From assembly GCA_937982115.1 (NCBI GenBank), contig CALJNE010000010.1:25230-89229 (forward strand): a DNA stretch of 64,000 nt, given 5' to 3'. Shown here one piece after another: positions 17,372 through 26,724 of this stretch. Below the pieces are notes generated by a model, which saw only the letters and a list, made by a program, of their open reading frames with translations, had not been told where the DNA came from and made no database searches. The translations under genes and the position numbers were made by a program. Numbering within the stretch: the stretch's first letter is position 1; the number at the start of each line of letters is the position of its first letter. The DNA comes from an uncultured Bacteroidales bacterium (GTDB lineage: Bacteria > Bacteroidota > Bacteroidia > Bacteroidales > ML635J-15).

Positions 17372-18212
17372 GTTAAATAAATATCTCAGGGCTTTCCGAA
17401 TTCCCGAAGTTATAATGATGAGCGGTTTTTTTCTTATCGGAGGTTTCTTTGCAATTGACACATTTGGGATAAACGAGATTTATAAGATTTTAGCCTTAGG
17501 CATTTTAAGTGTTTTTATTGTTTTTGCAGTTTATAGTTTCAATGCCTATGCCGGAATTGATGATGATAAATACAATCTTCGTCTGCAAAACCTTTTTGCC
17601 GTTTCGCCAAAATTTTTTATCCGTTCATTTTTTGCAGCATCATTTTTCGTAATTGCTATTTCATTGTTTTTAAATCCTTTGACTATAGTTCTAAGCATTA
17701 TCATTTTAATACTGTGGACTTTTTATTCACATCCGAAATACGGGCTTAAACAAAAAGCTATTTATGGAACTCTAATCCATTTTTTTGCACAAATATTTCA
17801 TTTTATTCTTGGCTGGATGGTTTTTAAAGAAATAAGCTTGAATGCAATTTTTCTTGCAATATATTTTTCAATTGCATTCAGTTGCGGACATTTACTTCAC
17901 GAAATCATTGATTACAAAGCAGATAATTCATCCGGATTTAAAACCACTCCCATTAAATTCGGAATTAAGACTTCTTCTTATGCTATAATTACTTTACTTG
18001 GACTCAACTTAACTTATCTGTATCTTTTATTTTATCTGCAAATAGTCGATTACGAAACATTCCTTTCATTTTTTGCCGCATCAGCAGCCCATTTTATTTT
18101 AATAATTTCATCTTTTAAAAACATTCAGGAAAATGCAATTAAAATCAGAAAATATTATAGACTTTTGTACTTTTTTGCCGGATTAATTTATTTTCTAAAA
18201 AAAATAATTTAA
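17358..18212 (+). CDS. UbiA-family prenyltransferase inside the glycan locus
   Basis: The 284-residue protein is polytopic with the two UbiA metal sites: N62 followed by D68-D70 (NAYAGIDDDKYN), and DYKAD at 185-189 followed by GFKTTPIKFG. An ATG at 17340 would add six residues; 17358 is chosen because it gives the 14-nt overlap seen at other junctions of this locus. UbiA enzymes move a prenyl chain to an acceptor. In some cell-wall pathways, for instance decaprenyl-phosphoryl-phosphoribose synthesis, the acceptor is a sugar phosphate. Its position between a Wzm/Wzt exporter and an SGNH hydrolase suggests a lipid-carrier or glycolipid role, unlike the quinone-type UbiA at 1221. The substrate is not known. 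Confidence 0.75.
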   Translation: MSENKLNKYLRAFRIPEVIMMSGFFLIGGFFAIDTFGINEIYKILALGILSVFIVFAVYSFNAYAGIDDDKYNLRLQNLFAVSPKFFIRSFFAASFFVIAISLFLNPLTIVLSIIILILWTFYSHPKYGLKQKAIYGTLIHFFAQIFHFILGWMVFKEISLNAIFLAIYFSIAFSCGHLLHEIIDYKADNSSGFKTTPIKFGIKTSSYAIITLLGLNLTYLYLLFYLQIVDYETFLSFFAASAAHFILIISSFKNIQENAIKIRKYYRLLYFFAGLIYFLKKII

Positions 18213-19480
18213 TGAAAACAAAAAGTGATATCAGTACGATTTTCTTTTTACTCCTCATAATTTTTTTCATTATTGAGATTATAAGTTCAATATTATTATC
18301 ATTCTTACCTTCAGTCACAGCAAAAAAATACAATAGAATCACATCTCCTTTTTGCGTTTTTGAAAATACTCCGCAATTTAGATATAGCACAATAAAAAAT
18401 AATTCGGAAGAACAGGATGTAAAAATTAACAGTTATGGATTTATTTTTCCTGACTCTTTAGAACTAAAAAAAAACAAAAAATGTATCAGAATATTTGTGG
18501 TTGGAGGATCGGCTGCATTTGGCAGCGGACAAGCCGAACCTTACAACAAAATAAAAAAATACCCGCAAGGTTTATATTCGTATGAATCTGGAATATGCGG
18601 GCAATTAAGCAAATGCCTCCAAGAAAATTTTCCTGAATACAAATTTCAGGTAATTAATGCCTGCTCAAGCGGAAGAAAGATCCATCAATCGTTAAACTTA
18701 TATATTTCTTCAATCAGATTTTTCAACCCCGACATCATTATTTCGTTCGATGGTCAAAATGATCTTTCAACCATCGCCGGGAATAATCCATATTTTGAAG
18801 ATAAAATATATACATTTCCAAAATATTTAAGTTTAGAAACTGATTTACAAAATAGATTTTTTGCAAATTTTTTTAAAACAAAAAAACTTATTGATTATCT
18901 GTCGTTATACTATTCTAAATGGAAGAGTGAAAAAACAAGAAAAAAATTAGCCCAACGACTCCTTAACTATGATTATTCAAATTATTCAAAAGATGATTAC
19001 TTAAAAATAAAAACGAGTTTAGTAACAACAATTAATCAATTCACCGACCTTATAGTAATGTTTAATGAATTATGCAAAATAAACAATACAGACTTTGTTT
19101 TTGTTTTCCAACCAATGCTTTACCGGCAAATAAATAAAAAATTAACAACTACAGAATCAAAAATGCGAAACCAAATTAATCCCATCAATATATCATTAAG
19201 TTCGCCCGAAATGAAACCCGACAGCTTAAAAAAAATGGAACATTACGGAAATATAGTTTTAAAGTATTTTTTTGATGATTATCTAAGCAATAAAGTAGAT
19301 AGCCTTTCACTCATAAATGAATTTTATTTCATAGACATAAACAAGCAAATTGCTGATAAATATCACAATTTTGAATTTTACACCGATTATTGTCATCTGA
19401 CATTTGATGGACATAGAATTTGTGCAGAAATTATTTTTGAAAAAATACGTCCCCTTATTGAAAACAAAATAAAAAACTGA
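18212..19480 (+). CDS. SGNH/GDSL-type hydrolase or acyltransferase with N-terminal anchor
   Basis: This 422-residue protein has a membrane segment at about 10-28, then an SGNH-like fold. Block I is GGSAAFGSG, with Ser as the likely nucleophile. FDGQND holds the Asn of block III, and DYCHLTFDGH near the C-terminus holds the Asp-x-x-His. Block I has Gly-Gly-Ser instead of the usual Gly-Asp-Ser. SGNH proteins in glycan loci add or remove O-acetyl and other acyl groups in the periplasm. It begins on the last base of the prenyltransferase stop codon (TAATG). The fold is likely; the direction of the reaction is unknown. Confidence 0.75.
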   Translation: MKTKSDISTIFFLLLIIFFIIEIISSILLSFLPSVTAKKYNRITSPFCVFENTPQFRYSTIKNNSEEQDVKINSYGFIFPDSLELKKNKKCIRIFVVGGSAAFGSGQAEPYNKIKKYPQGLYSYESGICGQLSKCLQENFPEYKFQVINACSSGRKIHQSLNLYISSIRFFNPDIIISFDGQNDLSTIAGNNPYFEDKIYTFPKYLSLETDLQNRFFANFFKTKKLIDYLSLYYSKWKSEKTRKKLAQRLLNYDYSNYSKDDYLKIKTSLVTTINQFTDLIVMFNELCKINNTDFVFVFQPMLYRQINKKLTTTESKMRNQINPINISLSSPEMKPDSLKKMEHYGNIVLKYFFDDYLSNKVDSLSLINEFYFIDINKQIADKYHNFEFYTDYCHLTFDGHRICAEIIFEKIRPLIENKIKN

Positions 19481-19513
19481 ATTTTTTTGTATTTTTACAA
19501 TAAATTTTTGAGG

Positions 19514-20926
19514 ATGCAAGATAATTCTTGTTTGCTGATAGTTCCGTATTTTATTTCCGGTAAAGGAAGTATATTAAATTCCTTTTCCTATTCCATGCCT
19601 CCCGTTGGTCTTCTTTCAATTGCGGGATACTTACGTGAGAATGGGATAAAAACAAACATTCTGGATTTAACGATACAATCAAAACTTAAACATTCGAACT
19701 TAGAATCTTTTTTAATAAAAAAGATAAAAGATTTTGGATTTCCTCAATGGGTTGGAATATCGGTTTGTACACCTGTGGCATACAATGCATATAAAATTGC
19801 AGAAATAATAAAATCGAACTTTCCTGAAATAAATATCGTTTTAGGAGGTCCACACATAACTGTTCTACGAAGAAGAATTTTTGATGAATGTCAAAATGCC
19901 GATTTTTTAATTACCGGAGAAGGCGAATATGCACTTTGCGAACTAATTAAAAATAATGATTTAAGTCCGGATAATTTAATTGAAAAAAATCCTGTTCCAA
20001 ATATTATAAAAATTCCTGCTAGGGAAATTGAAATTTCAAAATTACCAATGCCTGCATACGATTTATTGGAATTTGAGAAATATGTTCCACCTCCTGCTTC
20101 TCTTAACAGCAAACGTCCGGCAATTGGCATTATTACTTCCAGAGGATGCCCCTACAAATGTACATTTTGTGCAAGAATCACAGGACACAAGTTAAGATTT
20201 AAAACAATTGACCAAATAATTGATGAAATAAAATATTTAAAGGAAAAATTTAAAATAAAACAATTCCATTTTTATGACGACACAATAACATGCAACAAAA
20301 ATTTCATTAAAACCTTATGCAACAGGTTCATTGATGAAAATTTAAATCTACATTGGAGTTGTTTTGCAAGAGTTGATACCGTTGACGAAGAAATCTTAGG
20401 CTTGATGAAAAAAGCCGGATGTTTTGTTATTATGTATGGAGCAGAAAGTCTCGATGAAAGGATTTTATTAGATGTAAAAAAAGGTATAACTGTCGAACAA
20501 ATTCAGAAAGCACTAATATTAACCAGAAAGTCCGGAATCGAATCCCGCATTTCTCTAATTATTGGAACGCCAACCGAAACAAGAGAAAGTTTAGAAAAAA
20601 CCGGCAAAGAACTTTTAAAACTTGACACTGATTTTTTTCAGGTCTTTATTGCAGTTCCAATGCCAGGGTCTCAGTTTTACGTTGAAGCAAAAAACGAAGG
20701 AAGAGTTATTAACGAAAACTGGGCAGATTACAACCTAAGCAAAGTTCTTTATAAACATAAAATCTTTACTGAAAAAGAGTTATTTGCCATCCAAAGAAAA
20801 CTGTATCTTAAATTTTACTTAAGACCAAAAATTATTTTTAACACTATTAGAAGTATTAATTCCTGGAACGCTATAAAGAATGCTTTGAGAGGGCTTAAGG
20901 GATTTGTAAAAATCGTTTCTTCATGA
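19514..20926 (+). CDS. Cobalamin-type radical SAM enzyme (tandem copy 1)
   Basis: The start at ATG 19514 follows a TGAGG-like sequence and gives 470 residues; an in-frame TTG at 19487 is less likely. Residues 1-140 look like a B12-binding Rossmann domain (PPVGLLSIAGYL, LGGPHIT, ITGEGEYAL) without the DxHxxG histidine. The radical SAM cluster motif is CPYKCTFC with C212/C216/C219. The C-terminus (KLYLKFYLRPKII) is shared with the next two genes. In this class cobalamin often carries a methyl group for C- or P-methylation, though other reactions occur. The next gene overlaps by 4 nt. Confidence 0.88.
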   Translation: MQDNSCLLIVPYFISGKGSILNSFSYSMPPVGLLSIAGYLRENGIKTNILDLTIQSKLKHSNLESFLIKKIKDFGFPQWVGISVCTPVAYNAYKIAEIIKSNFPEINIVLGGPHITVLRRRIFDECQNADFLITGEGEYALCELIKNNDLSPDNLIEKNPVPNIIKIPAREIEISKLPMPAYDLLEFEKYVPPPASLNSKRPAIGIITSRGCPYKCTFCARITGHKLRFKTIDQIIDEIKYLKEKFKIKQFHFYDDTITCNKNFIKTLCNRFIDENLNLHWSCFARVDTVDEEILGLMKKAGCFVIMYGAESLDERILLDVKKGITVEQIQKALILTRKSGIESRISLIIGTPTETRESLEKTGKELLKLDTDFFQVFIAVPMPGSQFYVEAKNEGRVINENWADYNLSKVLYKHKIFTEKELFAIQRKLYLKFYLRPKIIFNTIRSINSWNAIKNALRGLKGFVKIVSS

Positions 20927-22368
20927 ACTCTGATACTCTAAAATATGATATAATATTTATTATTCCAAGATATCAACCGACGCAAGGGTTTATTTGGAAG
21001 GCTATAGAATACAGATTTCACAGTCCGGGAGTGCTTTCTCTTGCAGGATTTATAAATTATCACGGCTACAAAACCGCCATATTTGATTGTAATCTTGAAC
21101 AAATACCGGAAGAATATTTCGAATTAGAATTTGAAAAAAGATTTGGCAACATAGAGGCATTATTTTTCGGATTTTCTTGTGCCACTCAAACAGTTAATTC
21201 TGCCTACCGAATATCTGAAAAAATAAAGAAAAAATTTCCGCATTCTAAAATTGTCTTTGGAGGAGCCCATCCAACTGCTCTGCCCGAAGACGTTTTAAAA
21301 CACAGTCATATTGATTATGTTGTAGTTGGTGAAGGAGAAATTACTTTGTTAAAATTGTTGCAAAGTCCTAATCCAACTGAAATTAATGGACTTGCATACA
21401 GAAAAGGCGATAATATTTTCATCAATCCACACGGAGAGAGAATAAAAAACTTAGATTCGCTCCCATTGCCCGATTACAGCATTATTCCCATTCATAAAAG
21501 CAAGCCCCTCATCGGGACATACAAAAAGCTTCCTGCAACAATAATGGTAACTGCGAGAGGTTGTCCGGGCAGATGTACTTTTTGCAGTAGAGTAACAGGA
21601 AACTATTTAAGCGTTATGTCTCCGGAAAGAATGCTTGAAGAAGTGAAGATTTTGCATAATAATTACGGGTTTAATCAAATTATTTTTTACGATGACACTT
21701 TTATTTCGGATAAAAATCGTATCGAAAAATTCTGTGATTTAATAATTGAAAATAAAATAAATATCAGTTGGACGTGTTCTTCTCGGGTTGACAGAGTTTA
21801 TCCCGAATTGCTAAAAAAAATGAAAAAAGCGGGATGTTATCAAATAATGTTCGGAATTGAAAGTTTCAATGAAGATGTACTTAAAAATATAAATAAAAAG
21901 ACTAAAACTGAAGATATTTTTTATGCTATCAGAGAAACAAAAAAAGCTGGCATAGAAGCCAGAGCTGCCATTATGTTGGGTAATCCAGGCGATACTGAGG
22001 AAATTTTAAATGAAAACATAAAATTATTGAAAAAACTAAATCCCGACATGATTCAAGTTACTATTACTACTGCCATACCGGGATCTCAAATGTTTAGAGA
22101 TGCTCACATTAATGGAAAAATATTAACATACGATTGGGATAAATATGAAGGTAATTACCAGATTGTTGAGCACGAAACTTTGGATTTTAAAACATTACAG
22201 AAATATTACAGAAAAACGTATTTAAAATTCTATTTAAGACCTTCATTTATCATAAAGTCAATTTTAAGAATAAATTCATTAACGAAAATAAAAGTCCTGA
22301 TTATTGGGTTTTTTTCTATTTTTCCGATTATTTTCAAAAATATTTTTTCGGTGAACAGCAAAAAGTGA
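20923..22368 (+). CDS. Cobalamin-type radical SAM enzyme (tandem copy 2)
   Basis: The 481-residue product has the same layout as its neighbours. The B12-like N-domain has SPGVLSLAGFI, FGGAHPTALPEDVL and VVGEGE. The cluster motif CPGRCTFC has C214/C218/C221. The C-terminal extension contains YLKFYLRPSFI and ends in a hydrophobic stretch. It overlaps the preceding and following radical SAM genes by 4 nt each (ATGA, GTGA), so the three are translationally coupled. Copies 2 and 3 share more short matches with each other (for example HPTALPEDVL against HATFMADEVL, and the KLPA/RGCPG region) than with copy 1. The three probably act on successive positions or intermediates of one product. Confidence 0.88.
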   Translation: MNSDTLKYDIIFIIPRYQPTQGFIWKAIEYRFHSPGVLSLAGFINYHGYKTAIFDCNLEQIPEEYFELEFEKRFGNIEALFFGFSCATQTVNSAYRISEKIKKKFPHSKIVFGGAHPTALPEDVLKHSHIDYVVVGEGEITLLKLLQSPNPTEINGLAYRKGDNIFINPHGERIKNLDSLPLPDYSIIPIHKSKPLIGTYKKLPATIMVTARGCPGRCTFCSRVTGNYLSVMSPERMLEEVKILHNNYGFNQIIFYDDTFISDKNRIEKFCDLIIENKINISWTCSSRVDRVYPELLKKMKKAGCYQIMFGIESFNEDVLKNINKKTKTEDIFYAIRETKKAGIEARAAIMLGNPGDTEEILNENIKLLKKLNPDMIQVTITTAIPGSQMFRDAHINGKILTYDWDKYEGNYQIVEHETLDFKTLQKYYRKTYLKFYLRPSFIIKSILRINSLTKIKVLIIGFFSIFPIIFKNIFSVNSKK

Positions 22369-23846
22369 AAGATAGTATATCTTGCATATTATTTAGTCCC
22401 CATTTCGAATACGTAAAGGGTAGTATTTACAGAGAGGTGAGCAATTTGGACCCTCCTATCGGATTAATTTGTTTGTCGGCATACTTAAACGAAAGAAATT
22501 TAAAGACTCTTGTTTATGACCTTAATGTTGAAATAAAGTCAAATACAGAAATCAATAACTTTCTTTCGGAATTAAAATTAAAATATGAACTTTCAAAAAC
22601 AATTTTTGGGATATCATTTCTAACTCCTTATGCCTATGCGTCATATAAAATTGCCGAAGAACTTCGTAAACTATTCCCGAATAATTTAATAACAGCAGGA
22701 GGAGCACACGCAACGTTTATGGCAGATGAAGTTCTTAACTCTAAGCTTGTTGACGTTGTTGTTCATGGAGAAGGTGAACTAACTATATTTGAAATTACTT
22801 CCGGAAAAAGTCTTAATGAAATTGATGGTATTAGTTACATAAAAGAAGGCCAAATTATTAAAAATCCGGAAAGAGAAAGAATCAAAGATCTTGATAGCCT
22901 ACCCATACCTGAATACAGACAATTAAAAATGAATAAATACAAGCCTATTTTAGGCTCGTATCGCAAATTGCCAGCAGCAAACATCATTACAAGCAGAGGC
23001 TGTCCCGGACAATGCAATTTTTGTTGTAAAACTTTCGGTCAAAAGGTCAGCTACAAATCTGTTGATAAAATCATTGAAGAAATAAAGTTTTTAAAATCAA
23101 ACTATAAAATTAAACACATCAATATTTACGACGACACCTTCACTTTAAAAAAGCAAAGAGTAATAGATTTTTGTGAAAGGCTTATAGCTGAAACCCTCGA
23201 TCTTGAATGGACATGCTTCGCAAGGATAGACACGATGGATGAAGAAATTCTAAAAAAAATGAAAAAGGCCGGATGTTATCAGATTATGTATGGTGTTGAA
23301 AATTTTAACCAAGAAATTCTTGACAATTTAGCAAAAGGGATAAAAGTAGAAAAAATTGAAGAGGTTATTTCAGCAACGAGAAAAGCCGGAATTGTGACGC
23401 GAGTTTCGGTTATGGTCGGAAATACAATAGATACCTGGGACACATATAAAAACAACATTAAAGCATTAAAGAAATTAAAACCCGACATTATTGTATCAAG
23501 TATTTTCACTCCTATACCGGGAAGCAAATTGTATGAATGGGCAAAACAAAATAATCGCCTGCTAACAACCGACTGGAACAAATTCGCAGGTAACAATTCA
23601 GTCATGAAATTAGACTTTCTCAGCCAGGAAGATGTAATTAAACAATACCGCAAAATTTATTCTGATTATTATTACAATTTACCATACTTCATAAGAAGAA
23701 TTAAACGCATAAATAACTTTACAGAATTTACACACACGGTTAAAGCTTTCTTTTATGTTTTAAAGTTTATTCTTGTTAGTGCGTTTTATCCCTTGTATGT
23801 AAAAATAAAACTTAATAAATCTGAGAAGAAGATCAAAAAATCTTGA
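22365..23846 (+). CDS. Cobalamin-type radical SAM enzyme (tandem copy 3)
   Basis: A GTG start inside the previous stop (GTGA) gives 493 residues. The B12-like domain shows PPIGLICLSAYL, TAGGAHATF and VVHGEGELT. The cluster motif CPGQCNFC has C213/C217/C220. The C-terminus ends in a hydrophobic helix and a lysine-rich tail. The last 87 nt overlap, on the opposite strand, with the C-terminal codons of the convergent radical SAM gene at 23760. That is an unusually long convergent overlap for two intact genes. Same functional inference as the other copies. Confidence 0.88.
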   Translation: MKDSISCILFSPHFEYVKGSIYREVSNLDPPIGLICLSAYLNERNLKTLVYDLNVEIKSNTEINNFLSELKLKYELSKTIFGISFLTPYAYASYKIAEELRKLFPNNLITAGGAHATFMADEVLNSKLVDVVVHGEGELTIFEITSGKSLNEIDGISYIKEGQIIKNPERERIKDLDSLPIPEYRQLKMNKYKPILGSYRKLPAANIITSRGCPGQCNFCCKTFGQKVSYKSVDKIIEEIKFLKSNYKIKHINIYDDTFTLKKQRVIDFCERLIAETLDLEWTCFARIDTMDEEILKKMKKAGCYQIMYGVENFNQEILDNLAKGIKVEKIEEVISATRKAGIVTRVSVMVGNTIDTWDTYKNNIKALKKLKPDIIVSSIFTPIPGSKLYEWAKQNNRLLTTDWNKFAGNNSVMKLDFLSQEDVIKQYRKIYSDYYYNLPYFIRRIKRINNFTEFTHTVKAFFYVLKFILVSAFYPLYVKIKLNKSEKKIKKS

Positions 23847-25124
23847 AGGTTTTGAATAATAAATAAAAAAAGATATTCTTTTTATGAATGTTGTAAAAAA
23901 TTTACTTGTTTTTTTTGAAAAATAATATGGCAATCCGTTTTCTTGTCTCATATATTTATACCATACATCAACAGAAAGTTTATCTTCTTTAACAGCCAAA
24001 TGAAAAACCGGAGTGGAGGGTAAGGCAATCATATTATAAAACTGTGCATAATCGGAATTCAGTTTCAATGCGAAACGAAGAGTTTTGAACATTTCTTTGG
24101 GTTTTTCATCAATATTTCCGTATATATAAGAACAAAGAACTCTTATTTTATTATTTCTTAATTCGCGAATTGCCTTTAAATATAAATCATTGGGTATATA
24201 TTTATTAATACTTTTTCTAACATCTTCATCTCCGGCTTCCACACCAATAATAACATAATCAAGTCCGGATTTTTTCATAATTTGAATAAGTTCTTTATCT
24301 AGAAGTTCGGCACGAGTCATGCACGTCCATTTAAACTTAAAATCTTCTTCCAAAAACCAATTACACAAATAAATAACACGTTCTCGATTATATGTGAAAG
24401 AATCATCAACAAAAGTCAACCACTCTAAATTATAGTTTTCAACCAGATATTTTATTTGTCTTTTGACACTTTCTATTGGATATTCTTTATATCTGTTTTT
24501 ACCAGGATCTTTGCAAAATTTACAATTATAAGCACAACCTCGTGAGGTAATAACGGTAAACCAACTTCTACCGTAAGAAATGTTCTGATATTTTGCAATA
24601 TCATATAACTCATAATTAGGGTGAATATCAAAATCAGAAATATCAAAAAATGCCGGACTGTCGATTCTTCCGGTTGATTTTATTACAATACCTGAAATAT
24701 CTTCAAATCTATTATCTCCATTTTTGAGACGTTCTATAAATTCTGGAAAACTTTTCTCGCTGTATCCAAGAAAACCATAATCAATATCCATTTCAAAAAT
24801 CACATTAGGATCATTGGTAACATGTGGTCCGCCTGCTACTATAACTTGATCAGGATATCTAGCTTTTATTGTTTTTGTGATTTTATAAAAAAAAGGTAAG
24901 GATATTGACATTATTGAGTAAGCAACAACCATTGGTTTAAATTCATCAATTTCTTGCAATAAATCTACTATATTGGTATTTATGTCCGCATCAAATAATC
25001 TCGAACTTATATTCTTACGCTTCAATAATTCCGAAAGATATCCTACTCCCAAAAATGGATAAATTGAAAACTGGACTAAACCTGTTTTAGAAGATGTAAC
25101 AAATAAAACATCTATAGATTTCAT
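23760..25124 (-). CDS. Cobalamin-type radical SAM enzyme (leftward pair, second gene)
   Basis: The ATG at 25124 (MKSIDVLFVTS) is preferred over an in-frame GTG at 25145. It gives 454 residues with no overlap into the upstream gene. The B12-like N-domain has FLGVGYLSELL, VAGGPHVTNDPNVI and FLGYSEKSF. The cluster motif CAYNCKFC has C197/C201/C204. The SAM-binding barrel contains FVDDSFTYN and VIIGVEAGDEDV. It differs from the 19.5-23.8 kb trio in its C-terminus, which is a shorter basic helix. It lies 4 nt downstream of the other leftward radical SAM gene, so the two form an operon. Confidence 0.86.
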   Translation of the reverse strand: MKSIDVLFVTSSKTGLVQFSIYPFLGVGYLSELLKRKNISSRLFDADINTNIVDLLQEIDEFKPMVVAYSIMSISLPFFYKITKTIKARYPDQVIVAGGPHVTNDPNVIFEMDIDYGFLGYSEKSFPEFIERLKNGDNRFEDISGIVIKSTGRIDSPAFFDISDFDIHPNYELYDIAKYQNISYGRSWFTVITSRGCAYNCKFCKDPGKNRYKEYPIESVKRQIKYLVENYNLEWLTFVDDSFTYNRERVIYLCNWFLEEDFKFKWTCMTRAELLDKELIQIMKKSGLDYVIIGVEAGDEDVRKSINKYIPNDLYLKAIRELRNNKIRVLCSYIYGNIDEKPKEMFKTLRFALKLNSDYAQFYNMIALPSTPVFHLAVKEDKLSVDVWYKYMRQENGLPYYFSKKTSKFFTTFIKRISFFIYYSKPSRFFDLLLRFIKFYFYIQGIKRTNKNKL

Positions 25125-25128
25125 ATTT

Positions 25129-26652
25129 TCATTTGAAAAACTCACGAAAAACCTTTAAAATTTCTTTAATTCTGACACCATCTCTTTTAAAAACACTTAA
25201 AAACATTATAACAAACTTAATAAAAATATCTATTCCGAGAATAATAATTGCAGGTATCTTTTTTACTTTTGAAAAAAAACTGTCTCCGGTACTTAAAATT
25301 AAATCTCCCCAAGCTTTTTGAGAAAAAATTTTCTTTATTTGTCTGAATCTGAAATAATATTTAAAGTAGGAAAAAAGAATATCATTTCGTATTTGATATT
25401 CTGATGTGTTTTCAGGAAGTAGAGGAAAATTCGGTTTTTTATAAAATGGCCTTACCAATACTTCCTGAGAATTAAAATTCGAATAATATTTCTTTACTGT
25501 GATTTTATCTTTATTTTGGTTATATAAAACTGTCCCGGGATAAGGTACAACATTATTAAATTTCACTAAATCCAGGTCGTGCTTTATCGAAAACTCAACA
25601 CAATTTATTCTAATCTCTCTTGATTCGTCAGGAAAACAAAATATAAAATTAGCCATTACCTTGAATCCTATTTCCTTCAATTTACGGATTGCAAGAGATA
25701 TTTCATCTGGCATTTCTGTTTTGCCGATATTTTTTAATATTTCCGGTGATACTGTCTCTATTCCCAAGAATACTGTGTTAAAGCCTGTATTAAACATTAA
25801 CTTTAGAACATCTTCATTCATATCTCTAACACGTGCCTGAAAGGAATAAGTAACATCTTTTAATATTTTTGACTTACCAATAGCTTCACATAATTCAATT
25901 ATTCTTTTTTTATTTGCTAATAAATTATCATCAAAAAACGCAATATGTTTTTGTTTTAGATCTTTGACTAAAAATTCTAATTCTTTTACAGTATTCTCTG
26001 TATTTTTATAACGATACCTGCGTTTGCCGACAAAATTCACACAGCAAAATGTACAATTATATGGACAACCCCTCGAACTTATAATATGAGAAAAATTATA
26101 CTGTGAAAATGGAATAAAAATATCATAAGGAAATTCAGGTAAAAGATTTATATCATTTACAACCTCATCTGCCGGATTTATTACAACTTGAAAATCTTTT
26201 CGATAGGCAATTCCCGGAATATCCTCAATATGATTACCTGATTTTAATTTATTATAAATATTTACTATCTGTAATTCGCCTTCTCCGATAAAAACATAAT
26301 CACATGCTTCTATCTCATTCAAAACTTCTTCCGCTACAGCAGTTGGATGTATTCCACCGAGTATAATAATACAATCCGGATAAAGTTTTTTTAATTTATA
26401 AGAAAGTTTAACAGCTTCTGAGTAAGCCTCTGTGAGAGTAGAAATACAAAATATATATGGTTTTGAATGATTATTAACTATTTCAGAAATCTTTGGTAAA
26501 ACATTTTTATAAATTTGTTGATCAACAAAAGATGCATTAATATCATTTTCTCGCAATACGGAAATTAAACTTCCAATGCCATAAGGAATACTTATTGGAA
26601 ATAAAGGTTTAAAAAGCCCTGTCGAATTTGTAGATGTATTTATAAAAATCAT
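25129..26652 (-). CDS. Cobalamin-type radical SAM enzyme (leftward pair, first gene)
   Basis: This 507-residue protein has a B12-binding-like domain (IPYGIGSLISVL, LGGIHPTAVAEEVL, FIGEGE) and a radical SAM barrel with CPYNCTFC at C196/C200/C203. FFDDNLLANKKR and GIETVSPEIL continue the barrel. The C-terminus contains a hydrophobic helix (IIILGIDIFIKFVIMFL), which may attach the enzyme to the membrane, in keeping with a lipid-linked substrate. It is transcribed from a divergent promoter region shared with the membrane protein at 26725 and leads into the radical SAM gene at 23760. Confidence 0.87.
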   Translation of the reverse strand: MIFINTSTNSTGLFKPLFPISIPYGIGSLISVLRENDINASFVDQQIYKNVLPKISEIVNNHSKPYIFCISTLTEAYSEAVKLSYKLKKLYPDCIIILGGIHPTAVAEEVLNEIEACDYVFIGEGELQIVNIYNKLKSGNHIEDIPGIAYRKDFQVVINPADEVVNDINLLPEFPYDIFIPFSQYNFSHIISSRGCPYNCTFCCVNFVGKRRYRYKNTENTVKELEFLVKDLKQKHIAFFDDNLLANKKRIIELCEAIGKSKILKDVTYSFQARVRDMNEDVLKLMFNTGFNTVFLGIETVSPEILKNIGKTEMPDEISLAIRKLKEIGFKVMANFIFCFPDESREIRINCVEFSIKHDLDLVKFNNVVPYPGTVLYNQNKDKITVKKYYSNFNSQEVLVRPFYKKPNFPLLPENTSEYQIRNDILFSYFKYYFRFRQIKKIFSQKAWGDLILSTGDSFFSKVKKIPAIIILGIDIFIKFVIMFLSVFKRDGVRIKEILKVFREFFK

Positions 26653-26682
26653 TTATGATAAATAAAAGCAATTCTATTATTA

Positions 26683-26715
26683 GTTTTATGCAAATTTACT
26701 AATTTTGCATAAAAC
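26683..26715. promoter_or_regulatory. 12-bp inverted repeat with back-to-back -7 elements between divergent genes
   Basis: GTTTTATGCAAA (26683-26694) and TTTGCATAAAAC (26704-26715) are perfect inverted repeats. They contain TAATTTTG at 26700-26707 on the plus strand and TAAATTTG at 26698-26691 on the minus strand, both matching TAnnTTTG. This suggests overlapping divergent promoters for the radical SAM pair and the GT-C-like gene, and possibly a dimeric regulator site. Confidence 0.55.
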
Positions 26716-26724
26716 AAAACTATT

